From: Ehretia macrophylla
Lineage: Eukaryota > Streptophyta > Magnoliopsida > Boraginales > Ehretiaceae
DNA: 64,000 nucleotides
NCBI GenBank assembly: GCA_037974665.1
Contig: CM075765.1
Coordinates: 20,380,648 to 20,444,647, forward strand
Reading direction: 5' to 3'
Shown here one piece after another: positions 10,699-25,600 of the stretch (positions within the stretch are counted from its first letter, which is position 1; the number at the start of each line of letters is the position of its first letter). The notes beneath the pieces were generated by a model that saw only the letters and a list, made by a program, of their open reading frames with translations, had not been told where the DNA came from and did no database searches. A program made the position numbers and the translations under genes.

Positions 10699-13600
10699 TC
10701 ACAGAAGCGTGAGTTGTAGCTTTGGCCTATTAGGCTGGGGCTCTACAACCTCCATGTGAATTCTCACTGTCCCTAGAATACCATACGAGGCGCTTCCATC
10801 GATTTTCCTAATTTTCTGCTGTTGCTCATCTACTACCCACTCTCCACCCTTGTCGCCTTTAGGCGTCAAGTACACGGGTCCTTCAATACCATATCTGCAG
10901 AAACATTGAGAAACAAAAGCATGAAGAGAAGGATATTATAAGCCAAGGATGAGACTTTCTCACAAAGGGCGACATAAGTTTTCCTGGAAGATGAACATAT
11001 ATGCTACCTAGTCCCTAGAACATTATACAGTAGACTATACCCTATATTAATTAGAGAATATATATATCATTAAATCTAGCATCTAAATAAATGATGTTAA
11101 CTTCATGAAATAGATGCATTAACATTTCAATTATTGTCCCAGATTATGGACGTCATTTCCCAGAAAAGGTATAATCAAGTTGTTAGGCAAGTACGATGCT
11201 ACTCTAATCACTAAACAGACACATATTGAATTGAATTCCCTCGAAACTCCATATCGTACATGAGAAGGTATACATGCTACAGAAAATACAGTTCAATATA
11301 AAAGTAATGAGATTAATTTAGGTGAAACTGCAAGCCGAGAGAAATCATACTTTGGTACAAAAACAATGAAGCCGTTGGATCTGATTTTCAGAATTCTGGC
11401 CTCTGTATCTGTGGGTCTGCAGGACCATGGAAAGTCACACGTGAGAGAGGAAAAAGAAAGAGGGCTATAAAGGAGGAGGCTAGGGAGATCTGCACTAGAT
11501 ACCTCTTTCTGAAATATATGAGAGTATGGAGCTCTACTGAGGCCCGACTTGCCATCTGGGCATTCCTATGCCGATAATTCAAATCTGTTGAAACACATTG
11601 AAGTAACATTTTCACAAAATATAAAACATATTAAAAAATTGGCATTAAGAGTAGTAACCTATGATAATTAGAGACCTTCAAGCGAAGTCTTTATAAAGCC
11701 ATACCACCAAGAATAAGATAAAATGTGAACTTTTTAATCTTGTTAAAAAATGATAAACTTTTGACAATAAGGCTCCGTTTGTTTGCTGTAAAATAACTTA
11801 ATGGGGGAAAATGTTTTCCGGAAAAATATAATACTGGAAAATATTTTCTAGTATTTGGACGTACAGTGAAAAATATTTTCCGACATGAAATTTTATATAA
11901 AAAAAACATATACATATAATATATATGTTAACCGTGAGGGTAGGGGGTGGGCGGTGGGGGCTGGGGTAAGGGGTGGGTGGGCCAAGGGAGGGGCTGGGGT
12001 GGGGGTGAAGTGGGTAAGTTCTAGAAAATGTTTTCTTCTCCCAAAGGACAAGAAAACATTTTCCACTCTTTTGAACTAAAAATTTCCTTTTGACCGGAAA
12101 ATGTTTTCCGCTTGACTAAATTTTCCATGTTAGCAAACATCGGAAAATTCGAAAAACATTTTCTAGGAAACTATTTTATTGCAAACAAACGAAGCCTAAT
12201 CTTGAAAGTGGGCACAAAAGCAACATATATGCGGACAACTAGGAGCTGAGCTTGCAAGAATATGCGCACTGCTCGAACTTTAGCCTATAATGATTATAAC
12301 TAATAACAATGGAGTCTTTAAATGCAAAACTTTCTTAATTTGGATGTTTTTAGAGATCCCAGTCTCTAAAAACAACACTATTCATCACAAAAATACGTGG
12401 GGTCCATCACTTTTGGCTTAAAAGATATCAAAATAGAGACCCAGTCTCCATTTTCTTCAACAAATTACCCCTTTTAGCTTAAAAAATGCCAAAATAGAGA
12501 CCCAGTCTCCATTTTCTTTCACAAATTTGTTGAAGAAAATGGAGACTGGGTCTCTATTTTGGTATCTTTTAAGCCAAAAGTGGTGGACCCCACGTACTTT
12601 TGTCATGAATAGTATTATTTTTAGAGACTGGGGCCTCTAAAAATACCCAAATTAAGAAATTTTTGTATTTTAGAGACTCCATTGAAGATAACCTAAATAA
12701 GCAAGGACTAATTGTCAAGCAAGGACCATAGACAACCGAGAGATATGCCAGCTCTGTTGAATACCTCGCTACCTAAAAGAAGCAGTCAATCCGTATAAAT
12801 TTGACAATTTCCGTCAAAGGAAACTCTTAATGAAGATCAATTGAAGGACCATAAGTAATAGTGTATCAACTTCATACAGAAGAACAAAAATCATGATCTA
12901 GACAAATATAATGACATTGTGAGAACATGAAGAGATCCAATCCTTACTATCAGCAATGCTGGTAAGACGAGGTCTATCTTGAAATACATCTGGAAGCTTG
13001 TATATATTCAAGGACGCAGCAAGCAACCTGTGCACAATAACATCTGCAAGGACAGTTTTCATCGGTGAAGGCTGCCATTTAAAAAGTTAAAAGTCAGGAA
13101 TTCTCTTTATATTAACCTGCATATCTTCTTATGGGAGAGGTGAAATGCGTATATAAGGCTGCTGCAAGACCATAGTGACAGAACTCTGGGGAGCTAAGAT
13201 CTCCACTGCAAAAGTATACTGCCTGAAATTTGAAGTACCAACATGACAAGTTGTTGAGAGAATTTTTAGAACACTCGACCAAAAAAAAAAACACACACAC
13301 ACTTTTGGAAATAATACCAAGACAAATTTGAAAATATCCATTAACAGATTAGATGGATGTACCTGTGTCATGCATCTGGTTGCCAGAATGCGAATTAACT
13401 TATTAAAGTATGGATCATCACCCTGCAGGAGAAAATCCGGGAGGTGATTCCATCAATTGCTAAAAATTCATGAGCAACGTATTGTTCTTGTTTTATGAGT
13501 GCACTACACATTTATATGCTGCGGAGAATGAATATGGTAATTCATAACATAAGAAAGAAAAAGTAGCACCAAGTGACAAGTGAAAAGGAAGCAATAAAGC

Positions 13601-16600
13601 CTATAGTATGTCTACTATGATAGCAAGGTAGCATTTGACGGACACTCGGCAAATTCAGAAGTAATTTGCATAAAATTTGTTTTATTTAAAGTTCCTTAGT
13701 TCCCCTACCATTGCAGAACCATGTGTACTGCCTATGACATTTGCATAGTTGTAACCCCTTCAAGCAAAGATCACTCAGAGTAGCACATAGCAACTAAGAC
13801 AGGAGAAGACTGAAGATGACCAGGAAATGATCATATGATGCTTGGTAGTGTACAAACACGTCAATTTTACCAAAAAAACGCAATTCCTGTCAATTTAAGT
13901 TGTGACACCGACTTTTAGATGCACTTGACAATAGTCTTGTTTGTTGCACAAGTGGAGAATTAAGAAGATTCCTTTATGAATTAATTAAAAAAATTCTCTT
14001 CAATTGTCACTAATACATGTTACATGATAGTCTAAACACAGAGACACACAAAAAAGCCAAGTAAATATATCATGTATGCGAAGATTCAACTTTTTGCGAC
14101 CGAAGAAGCAGAACCGCGTCATAGTTGAGTTGGATTTTAAATATAATGCTTAGGTTCTAGATTAGAGAAGGAAAGAACTAGTCCTTTTCTAGTCAGTTCC
14201 AGATGTCCTTTCGGAATTATTGTGGTGAAACTAAAGAGAAAAAATTATTGACATAGTTTCGGTCTATGATTTATTTAAAAAATATATTTATAAGACAAAT
14301 ACTGTACACAGTAAAAACTTTAAATAGATAACGTGTAGTGTATCTTAAAGAGTTCTCTTTGACAATTATAAGTTGTACAATGAAACTTCATTAGGGTGAA
14401 AGGAATAAAATATAAATGAACATATTTAGAACTAGTCAAATATTCTAGGGGCAGCTTTAGCTTTATTTCAGCAAATAATGGGGTTGTCTCAGAGCTAGAA
14501 AACAAAGGATGGAAAAGATTAAGAGAAGACTATTGAAAGTTGTGGCTTAACTTTGACGGAAAGACAGCTGAAGAAAAACTGAAGGTCAGGCCAGATGAAT
14601 CAGCTTGGTCAGAAACAAGAATGTTAAGAAAGACAGAACTCACCACAGCATGATCTAGTGAATCAGCCAGTGCTTTTGATGATGTCACATCTAAATTGAG
14701 ACCAACAGCAGCAGCTGTTCGAAGGAGAGGTTCAAGCATCTCTTTCGTTGGGATGGGATGCCGTCTGCAATGGAATAAATTACCAGAAGGCAAAATAATA
14801 AGCAACAAATAAACATCATGTTTCTTAGGTTATTAAGAACCCTGATTGGACACTGTTGAAAAAAAAAAAAAAAAAAAAAAAGAGAACATGGGGATAAAAT
14901 ATATGTAGATTCAAGCCAATAGGAGCCACCACCAACGGTGGCACTAGAAGAGAGGAAAAGATGATGACTACATGATGAAATTTTAGTGTTCTAGAATCAA
15001 TATGAGAGTGACTATTTATAGGCCACATAACTTGGTGACCAAGAATAGAGAACTAGATTAATTAGGAACATAATCCACTAAAGGAAACCTGAAATCTAAT
15101 CTAATAAGGAAACCAACTTGACTGTTGCCTAAGTATAGACTATTACCTAAACTAGTGTTATAACATAAGCAATTATATTGAAACCCTGAATATACTTTAA
15201 CAGACACATTCACAGAACATGAAGAATGAACAATGCTGTGAATGAATAATGTACTCGTATATTTGATCGTGTTAAGAACACAACAACTCTAAGTCTTGAT
15301 GGGATGCACAAGTACTGAGAGTGGCAAGACAACATAAACTTAAGATTGAACTGGTGTTTGGAGTTCCAAAATTAGCCAATATAGTGGATGGCAAACCATA
15401 AGTTGCAACCGAAAATTTATCACAATAAGGGAAGTACCATGTCCATAGGAGACATGTTCAGCGAGCTGTTCTATAAGAGTTGAAAGACCAAAGTTTCTCT
15501 ACAATAGCATCAGAAAAATCGAAATTCAAAATAATCTACCCTGTGAGAACTTAAGACTCTAAACAATTAGTTTACCAAATGCCTGAAATACCAGAGGTAA
15601 GAAGCCCACCCAGAAAAGTGGTCTGCAGATTCCCTACTAATAGAAACAAGCCATTCTACCCTTAGACAAGTTTAGGGGTCATCATGGAAGCAAGTCAACA
15701 AGTATAGTAAAAATATAATTTCTTGAATATAAATATTTTGCTCTTCGTCAAACCTAAAAGGGGGGAATCTTTTGGTATAGGCGTTTTTGTCCATCTCTAC
15801 TTCCTCTTCGTTCCACCTCTATTTTTTTCTCCAATCATTAATAATTAGCCACCTCCTTTTTTTTTTTTTCCAATCAATTGTAATTAGCTACAAAGCATTC
15901 TTCCCAATGCTCGGCCTGTTCCTCTTCTACCTAATGTGCATTTAAAAGCAAGTCCTAGCAATCATTAAGCTAAAATCTATAACTGCATCTGCACCATAGT
16001 GTTTGCAGAGATGCCCCCTCCCCTGACTGCGTCCTTCGGGTTTTCTCTTGGCTCCGGGTGAGAGGAATTGGAGGGATATAGTGGATGTGTTTATCACGGT
16101 TAATCAGCTATGTAAACCAACACAAAAACTTCACGGACAGAAATATTACTCTTGAAAACCAATGAAATACCTTAATAGTGAACACAGGGGAAAATGTTTC
16201 AGGATCTGCTCAGCAACTGAAATATTAGCAGCAAGCATAAACTCCTCAACCATTTGATTTGCTTCCCGGATTTGATACATTCCTGCAGTGACACTGGGTA
16301 TTAGCTTAAAGGACAACAGTATTAAAAATAAATAAATTAATTGAAAAACACAACCAGATTTGTAAAAGTTGCAAAATAGATAAATGATTCCAAGACCAAG
16401 AGACATATGAAGACCTGGCCAACAACTACCACAATCCACCCCTTCCCAGAAGAATTGACAATTTGAAGTTTATAAAAGATGGTTGTTATAAAAAAATGTT
16501 CATAACGTAAGAGGTTAATTTGACTTATTAGATTAGACACGAGTATTAAAAATAAATTAATTGAAAAGCATAAACAGATTTGTGGCAGATGCAAAAGACA

Positions 16601-19600
16601 CAAACCATTCCGATATCAAGATACATATGAAGACATAGCCAACAGTCCACCACAATCCACCCTCCAATTCCCAAAAGATTTGAAAGTTTAAGTTTATAAA
16701 AGATGGTTGTTATAAACAAATGTCTATAACAAAAGAGGATAATTTGACTAATTTTTAGAAAAACGAACCATCAGACTAGGATGATCTTATAATTACAAAA
16801 ACCATTGCTGCTGATCGAGCAAATGAGTGGTTTCAAAGGATTCAATTTCCTTGATGACCAAAATATTCCATCCTATGCAGTATGAGAAATATCAACACAT
16901 ACACAAACTATCACCAAGTTTATGAATGGGGACCTCTCCCCGCCCTCCTCTGCTCTCTGATTCACTCTCTGCCAATCCCTTCGTGTGCTAATATGTTTAA
17001 AAAGGCTATAAAGACCAAAATAGAGTTTTGGAAGAGAGGCTGATGTATTTGCTGGAAACAACTTAGTAGAGAGGTTTTGGCAATTCTTCCAGCAGTTTGT
17101 CCAACTAAAAAAGTTATTAAGATTGACATAGTCGTATTCAGTAACATTCTAGGTCATATTGATAATGTTGAGAACACATCATTTTAGCAATTATCTCCCG
17201 TGCCCAAATGTTATATGTATCAGAACATGAAAAATTCAATTCCGCACTTCTATCTATAAGTCTGAGCAGGCGTTCAGTAAGTGTAGTATATCTACTTTCA
17301 AATTTAATAACTCACAAGACAATAATGTTCTTCCTTTTCTAATTTGTAACACCATATGACTGTACCTCTGTGAAAATAACAAAAATTAGGTCATTTTACA
17401 TGTGAAAGCAGATTTATAGGGTACTTTCCAGATCTATTAATCAGATCTTTTCTTGAGGGGGAAGAAGACCATAAACCTCTGTTTTAATTGCCATTAACCT
17501 GCATAATTTTTTATAATGGATAGCAGCCACCGACTGTGGACAGATTTTGCAGCCCAGTTATCATATTTTTTTATGAATCTTGTGTGACATGTATGTGAAA
17601 CAAAATTAGCACGAATTTGTCAGTTCTTCCCTTGTACATCAAGCAAAAGATAAGAGGCAAAATAAGCAGCTCCAAAATCTTACAAGGGTGGATGGGAATC
17701 TTGCTGTGGCTGTTCTGGTCCAAAACCTAAGGCTGAATTTGCCATTTCAACTGCTAACAAGAGATCAAGTATGTGGGGAGAAGAACAATGATAAAGAAAG
17801 CCTCCTCCAATTATAGCTATGGTTATTACAGTGAGCCAGAAGGCCATCATAAACTTTCTGCTGATGTTAGCAGCAGTATGTGTGTGCATGCCCAATCATT
17901 TATCAGTCACAGGGAAGTCTTTGCAATCTGAACCTTGACTAATTTTCCTCTATGCTTCCAAAAGTTCCAGGAAACTTTTGCTTAAATTTATGGTTCTAGG
18001 AAATAAATTTCTCTTGAAATAAATGTTTGTCAATTTGGAACTTCAAGGGAATCACACAATGAACAAATTACATACGAGTGCAGAACATCACAGAAACAAA
18101 ACAACCATCCTCAAAACCAAACTACAATGGATAGTGTTGGTGTTGGAAAACAAAAGAAACTAATAGTAGCTCCAAGAATGCATAAGATAGCCGGGTGTGC
18201 TGGTATCAAAATCAAGTACAATTAGAAAGGCTCCGTTTGTTTGCCGTAAAATATTTTTCGGATTTTACGATATTTGATAATACCAGAAAATTAGTCAACT
18301 GTAAAATATTTTCCAGTCAACAATTACGGCTGCTTTTTCTTAATTTTACGGTGTTTGGTAACACCAGAAAATTGGTCAATTGTAAAATATTTTCCGGTCA
18401 ACAATTGCGGCTAGTACAAAATTTTGAAAAATGTTTCATTTCCTTTGAGAGAAGAAAACATTTTACGGAACTCACGGTACATCCAAATACCATAAAATAT
18501 TTTCCAGTTTTCTATTTTTCAGAAAAATATTTTCCCCCAACAAGTTATTTTACGGCAAACAAACGGAGCCCTGTAAAATATTTTATTTTTCAGGAAAACA
18601 TTTTTCACAAGCAAGTTATTTTACGGCAAACAAACGGAGCCTAAAGCAACTAACATTGGATTGTGCTGCTGTTCAAGAAAAGAAAGAAATCAAGAACAGA
18701 AGTAAGAAAGCTTTAGATACTTCCTACCTTTTTTATAACTGAGAAACAATTAGAAAATAGAAGTTACAATAGTTGAAACACTAGAATACATTTTGAAAAC
18801 CAAGTTAAATGCAGTTCCTCAAGCTTAAATCAGTTTTTCTCGTAACTTATAAGATAAATTTTATCTCTATTTCATGAAAAGGATCACGCATGGACAAAAA
18901 AGATGCTTAACAACATACCAATATCAAGGGGATCATGAGTTTCTGTGTCAATTTGAAACTTGACTTCCGCAGAAGCAAGAGTCAAGGCACCCCTATCAAT
19001 ACGCCTCTGCCTCATAATCTGCAAGTTTTTATCCACACATAAATTTAGTTTAGAGGGCAATCTACACAATCAAAGTGCAAAATGTCTTTCTTGTCCAATA
19101 GATTACAGCATAATAACTCAAAAAGCAGATATATGTACCTTCGCTAAAGCATTCATATTTCGCAAATCTGTAGTTAATGGATCCATCAAGCGACTGTAGA
19201 TGAAAATTTAATGAGGAATGTTAAATATGGAAACCAGGTAGCTGACAAGTAGGCAAAACAAAGAAGCAGCAGTAACACATGCCTAGTCAGTGTCTACAAA
19301 AAGCACAATGATCTAAATTAATATAATTTCATATGGTGAGACGTAATTTAACATTTCATTCTTCGTTCTTGAGACAGCCTTGTCCACCATAGCCGCCGTC
19401 AGGGAAAACAGATGGTTAATTCTCCTGTTATTCTATCATTGTCATGCATTAAAGGCAAATTCAGTTAATTTTAAATTTTCCAATATGAATAGATACAGTG
19501 CTTTCCACAGACATTGACAATTTGCTTTATTGGTATAACATAACTAGCTAATCATATCACAGTGTATGATACAAAGAACAGGACTCAATTTCGCATTGCA

Positions 19601-22600
19601 ATTCCAATTTCCTACATGGATCCCCCAAATTATTTTGATATGTTTTGAAACGTCAAAATAAGTGATTATATTCCTCGATACCCGCATACAAATATCAGAA
19701 AGGATAACCCTCTTAACGCAAATTAAATCTTGAGTCTATCCACTGGAGGTTGTTACTGTGACTGCTGAGTTAATGGCAAATATTAGCTATCTTAAACCTC
19801 ACGCAATATCAACAATACCACCAAATTCCAGCAGCTGAAGAATAGTAAACATAGTTCACATATATGACAGACACTCAAAGGTTACAACATATCATGTTGC
19901 AAAATCCTTATTAGCAAGGTAGGACTCTTCTAGAGATTTATCTGAAAAATTAGTAAAAAGAAATCTTGTACGAAGTAATCTGAAAAATTAGTATAAAGAT
20001 TTCTTGTACGAAGTAACTAGCCCCAGAAAAAATAAGCAAAAGCAGACAACTAACTTATGTTTGGACATATAAGGAATGAGTATGACCTGGAGAAATGGAG
20101 ACAAACAAAATAGGATGAGAGTTTCAAAATAAGATTTCCAGAAAAATACTTTAGCCAAAAAAAAAGATTTCTAGAAATAGGATGAGTCTTTCAAAATACG
20201 TACGGGTCAACTCTTTTGTACTTAGAGCAATTGAAAGAGGAACAAAAGAAGATTTGAGTAGGCATGTCAGGAATAAGTTGTAAATAGAGACAACTACAAA
20301 TGGTTTTAAACTTAATATGAGAATAGCATACTAAATATCGGCCAGATGGCTTTTCCAATTTAACCGTCACAGAAAGTCAGTCAAAGCGTGCTGTTGATGT
20401 AGAAAAAAAATCACAAACCATCACACTAAAATTTGTTTCTTGGCTTGGGAAGGGTAATCTGCTAGTCATATCAATTGTCAAACTACAGGCACATCGGAAG
20501 ATTAGAACCATGGAGCACATCGGAACGATGGAATTTACTATACAACTACTGCAAGAAATATCCCGATGAATTAACCAGAGACAATCAATCAATCTCAAAG
20601 TTCTTAGGTGGAAAACTAATTACCACAAGAAACAGTGACCTGGTTCAAGTTGTCCTAGAAAGGACATGATGACTTTTCACAAACATATGCCCCAAAAGTG
20701 AGAAATAGGGCCAAATAGCCACTGATAAGATACTTTGGTATGAATTTGAGATATTAGAACAGATGAACAAAGAGATGTGAAACATATAAGGACCTATCAT
20801 CCATCCTTGCTTGAGCTTCAACATAAGATAATGCTGCAGATGACTTGATCACACTCTTTGTAAATCTTGTAGAAATTATCTCTGCTTCAGGTGTCATTTC
20901 CTAAGGAGCAAGAATATAAAAAGCATGTCAGAGTGTGGCTTTAACCAATTTGTAAAGGTTTACAAAGACATCACCAAGAGAGAGGCTACAAAAACAATTG
21001 ATGTTTTTGCACGAAAAAGGCAGATCATAAGAGTTGGCATATGTGCTTTATGCACCTTTAAATTCAAGACTTTTACTTAGTATTTAGAAAACTTGCTGCA
21101 AATCTAACATTCGCAAAAGTCCGACAGGAACATACCATTTCTATCAATCATCAATATGTAGCACTAGTATAGACTGTAGACAGAGGCAGATTCATGAATT
21201 TTTCTCAATGGGGGCTAAGGCTCTGTTTGGCCTAGCTTTTAGACACTTAAAAGCGCTTCCAGTGAGTTTAGAAGCTGACATAATTTTTGACCCATTTTTA
21301 AAAGTGTTTTTAGGTAAAAGTTGAAGCTGAAAAAAGCTAAAAACTAAGAAGCTTCAAATTGGAGCTTTTCAAAAAAGGCTTTTGCGAAGCTATTTTACAT
21401 AATGCGAGAAGCTGTTTTTCTTTTCTTTTTTCTCAAATATACCCCTCCATATTTTTAAAATCCGATATTATCCTCAAAATTTTTAAAAGCTCTACGTTGT
21501 CTAACACAAGCCAAACAGTCAACTGCTTTTGTTCAACAACACTTTTTACAAAAGCTCGACTCTAAAAGTTGTACAGTTCAAAAGTTGAAATTTCACAACT
21601 AGGCCAAACAGAGCCTAAAATACATAATTTTTCAACCGTACGAGTATATTTTTTTATTGGGGGCTAATTAATATTTTTTAACTAAAAATACATAGATATT
21701 TAAATTTGTCTTTGAAAAATACAAAGAATTTTTATCGTTCTTCTAGGCCAGTGGGGGCTGCAGCCTGTGCAGCCTCCACAGGCCTCAATGTACCTCCGCC
21801 ACTGACTGTAGACTAAATTAAAATCAATCAATAATAACATGAGCAACATCTTCTTTTTGGTCTCAATATGCCTGAACCATGTGCAGAATTCGTCCTGTCC
21901 ATGTTAAACCTCTCTAAGTGGGTTCAAAACTTTAAAACTGAGAATGTATTAACAAGCATAAAAGCCACTTATACTATCAAAGATAGTTAGAAAGGTCCAT
22001 ATAACTAAATCTTATCATGCCACACAATCCACTGACCCCACCCCTCCACCATTACATGATAAAACAGAATATTGTGAGGCATCTTATTTTTTACAAGCTG
22101 ATGGTAATGATAACAAGTACTTTCTTCTCATTTCTTTGACACTTGTGATATTGCATATATACTAAAATCATCATACATCACACATCAAAATATGCAAGAA
22201 ACCCACTCCTGACAGAGGATAACAGCAGAATCGCTACCATACTATAATTATAAATTGGAATTGAATGCATACCCATATAACGGAAAAAGCTAGTCTTTCC
22301 ACATCAGCACGGAGTGAACAAATATCTGCAAAGCAACAGCATAAATCAGATCACCAAAATAGTACTTTATACTACAACACATTTGCACCATGAGTCAATT
22401 AATTGAACCTGTGCATTAGAAAGCAGATACTACCTTCAGTCAGAGGTTTCGGAAGCATGTCAATTCGGCGCTCAACAAGGTAAACAGAGGTGCCTCTTTG
22501 AGAAGCCTCATCATCAAGAGGAGTCCCAGGATGAACAAAGTTAGTCACATCAGCAATATCTAACATATTATTAAGATTAACAACAACAGGCTGGACCTAG

Positions 22601-25600
22601 AGTTCTATTAAAATTGGCAAATGACTGTGAAAAAAACCCAGAAGATGCTAACCCTTACGAGCTTTAATATAACCAGACCATCAAGATCAAGTTCATCAAT
22701 GCCTGACAAAACAAATAAGACCCATGAAACAACAGATGATAAAAAGAAATGCAGAAGAAAAGTTCTTCAGGATCTAGTTTCCTGAGTGGCAACATTGCCT
22801 TCTACAGGATCTGAAGACTGAATCTCAAATTGAGAACTAATCTTCTAACATGTGCAACAAAACCAGTAAGTGCGAGTTGACTACTCCAGCCAACTCTTTT
22901 GATGAAATGAAGAAATGCAAGTGCCATTGATCCCTGACCATAGCCAAGATTACTAAGGATCACGTTCTGATAACTACTTTCAAGGAAACATATCTTTCTA
23001 TATTGCCATCATGATAGAAGTCAAGCGTGGAGCTTCGTCTACAGATGCTCAGTCTGTACTCACTTGAGCCAATCCACAAGCATCGATGACTAGCATTACA
23101 GACGGGTTCTCAAGTAATAAGCTCGATACATATTCAAGCCATTCAGTGAATCTGCATTAAATCTTCTTCCCTTTTCCAAAATCTTTCACTTTTATACAAC
23201 CATCTACAACAGAATGCATCAGGCACTGTAATGATGATAAACAAGTAAATGAGAAAAAAAAAAAAAAGGATACGGACTCCCACTTCAAAATTCCCATTTG
23301 GCAGAGCTGTACAGTGCAATGCGTCATCAATGTCTTTGCATCCTGCACCAGCCAAAGGACATTTGCTTAAGATGAATGACAGGGTAACATGAGATGTACT
23401 TGGGTAGAGAGAACGAGAAAGCAAAGCATCATTTAACACCCATGGACCACATACCAGGGGGGTCAACACTAAAGACATGCAGATGACGAAGATCCTGCCT
23501 GATAGGATTTGCCAAATCTTCAGAAGACACAGACCAAGGCAGTGGTGGCAAGCAAGCCAAAACTTGAGAGGAAAACGGTCTGGCATCTATATCATTTTCA
23601 ATCAGAACCACCTACAGGTTCAGAGTATGCGACTTGTTAGAATTGATCCCATTGATAATAATACAGAGAAAGGGTATGTCATCTTGATAGAAATGGTTAT
23701 TAGCCTCTACCCGGTCGAAAAACAACCTCAACAGCGGTGGCAGAACAATTAGGGAAAAAAGGAGGCGCTTGCAATCATATTGACAAAACCTTGTAAATCA
23801 AGGAGTATCTCAAGTGCGTACTTAGAAATGGAAATATCATCAAGAACGCAAGTTAATATGGAATGAAGCTCAGGCCTCAGAGAGAGGAAAGAAAGAGAGG
23901 AAATAATGGTCTCTCAGAAGTAAGTGTCACGCAAGGTGTAGCTGAAGCTCCAAAAAGGAAATATTATAGCCAGCCAGAGGCTGTTGTTTCATGATGAAGT
24001 CAAACAGATGTAGGTATCAGCCACAGTGCTAGAAGTACTGAAAACAAATAAGCCATTACCACCTACCTCAGTTTCAGTCTCCCTGTCACCTATTTCGCCA
24101 ATTGTTCTCACATAATGACCAGAGGGATATCGAGATAAGCAATCCCATGAATCAACAGCAACTATAATTCTTTTGTCGAGAAGATTCCCAAGCTGTCGAG
24201 TTTGAATCCGAATCTTAGGAATCCTGCGATCTTTGGAGACAAATAAAGCATGCGCAACACCACCATTACCTGCTGGCATAGGCATTGGCTCCAAGGACCC
24301 ACAGTAGCTGAATTTAATTAGACATGGAAAAGCATTTAGTAAATTTATTAGCAGATAAATAAATCAATCCATTTAGATGGAGGAGGGAAGGGAGAGGAGG
24401 GGGGGGGGGGAGGGGGGGGGGGGGGGGAGGAATTCAATTTATTGGCAGATGATACATGACCTTCATACTCTCCCAACAATTACAAAGGTACTATAAAGTA
24501 AACAGTGAACATGCAATGTAAATTGCAGATTCCGTGACCACTTCGCTGACTCACAAAGTGGTTGCAAATATTAAATTACACCGCAAAAGAAGAGAGAGAT
24601 ATGGCATCCTATCAGAGATAGCAAGACTGCAAGAGTCTAGACTATTTTCTACCATAGACACCAATAACATTGAGATGTCCTTAACTTTTAAGGTGAATAA
24701 TGTTAACTTATCAAAATGGACAGAATTCAGAATGCCTAGAAATGATATATATTACATATAAAGCAGCAAAGGAGAAATGTTGAGTTACTACCAAATAATT
24801 CTGGCATAAGCTAGTGTCTCCAAAGTTGCCCACCAATTATAACCAACGATCAACACTCACATAGCTGAATAACAGCTTGTCTTTCCACAGTAGCTAAGTG
24901 TTTACACAAGCTTGATGTCAAGGCAACTTACGCTACCTGATACAAGTTGGCATCTCATCTGAGGTTTCTAATCAGCCTAGTCTGTTTCTTGTTAAACATA
25001 CACTCAGGGTTGGGAACTCCCCTTTCAATCACTACATGGAGAAGATCATTAATATTTCGTGATTCTCGCTCCACTAGCTCAGATCACATACTTATACTAG
25101 ACATTACATTATGTCGAACCTAGAGTGGCTAATTCTTTAAAAATAGGTTTGAAGAGAATACAATTGGTGACTTCACAAAGAAGTGTAACATGCAGGAATC
25201 GCAATTTCCACTCATACTTGCAATATCTTAAAATCCAATTTCCAGAATGCGAAAGATTCTATGGACAACTGAATACACTTTCAATTCAAATGCTGAGATA
25301 CAAATCCTGATGACTTAATCACCATATTCCAAGTCAATTTTCAAGAAGGAAACATAGTGATTCAAAGACAACTCGCAGTATAGAAAGTTAAGACCATTCA
25401 AATATCATAACTACAGTTACTACCTAGAATTTTCTATCAGCTGGATTCATTTTACTTTGCAACGAAGGTAACTAATATAGAATAATAACCATCAAGCTAA
25501 AAGTTACAATCAAATATCCAACACAAAACCAAACCTAGCCTTCAGACTTGAACCAAAGCAAAATGGTTTAAACTTTAACTGAGCCCTTTTTTTTCTAAAT

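Noticed and set aside
14857-14880. Long A-run, considered as a retroelement tail
   Set aside because: No SINE or LINE body or target duplication next to it; treated as an intronic homopolymer.
16337-16603. Minus-strand ORF of 88 codons in the RRP44A gene
   Set aside because: Lies within the duplicated intronic sequence and matches no exon phase of RRP44A.
20377-20669. ORFs on both strands around 20.4-20.7 kb
   Set aside because: They fall in an RRP44A intron with no protein similarity that I recognise.
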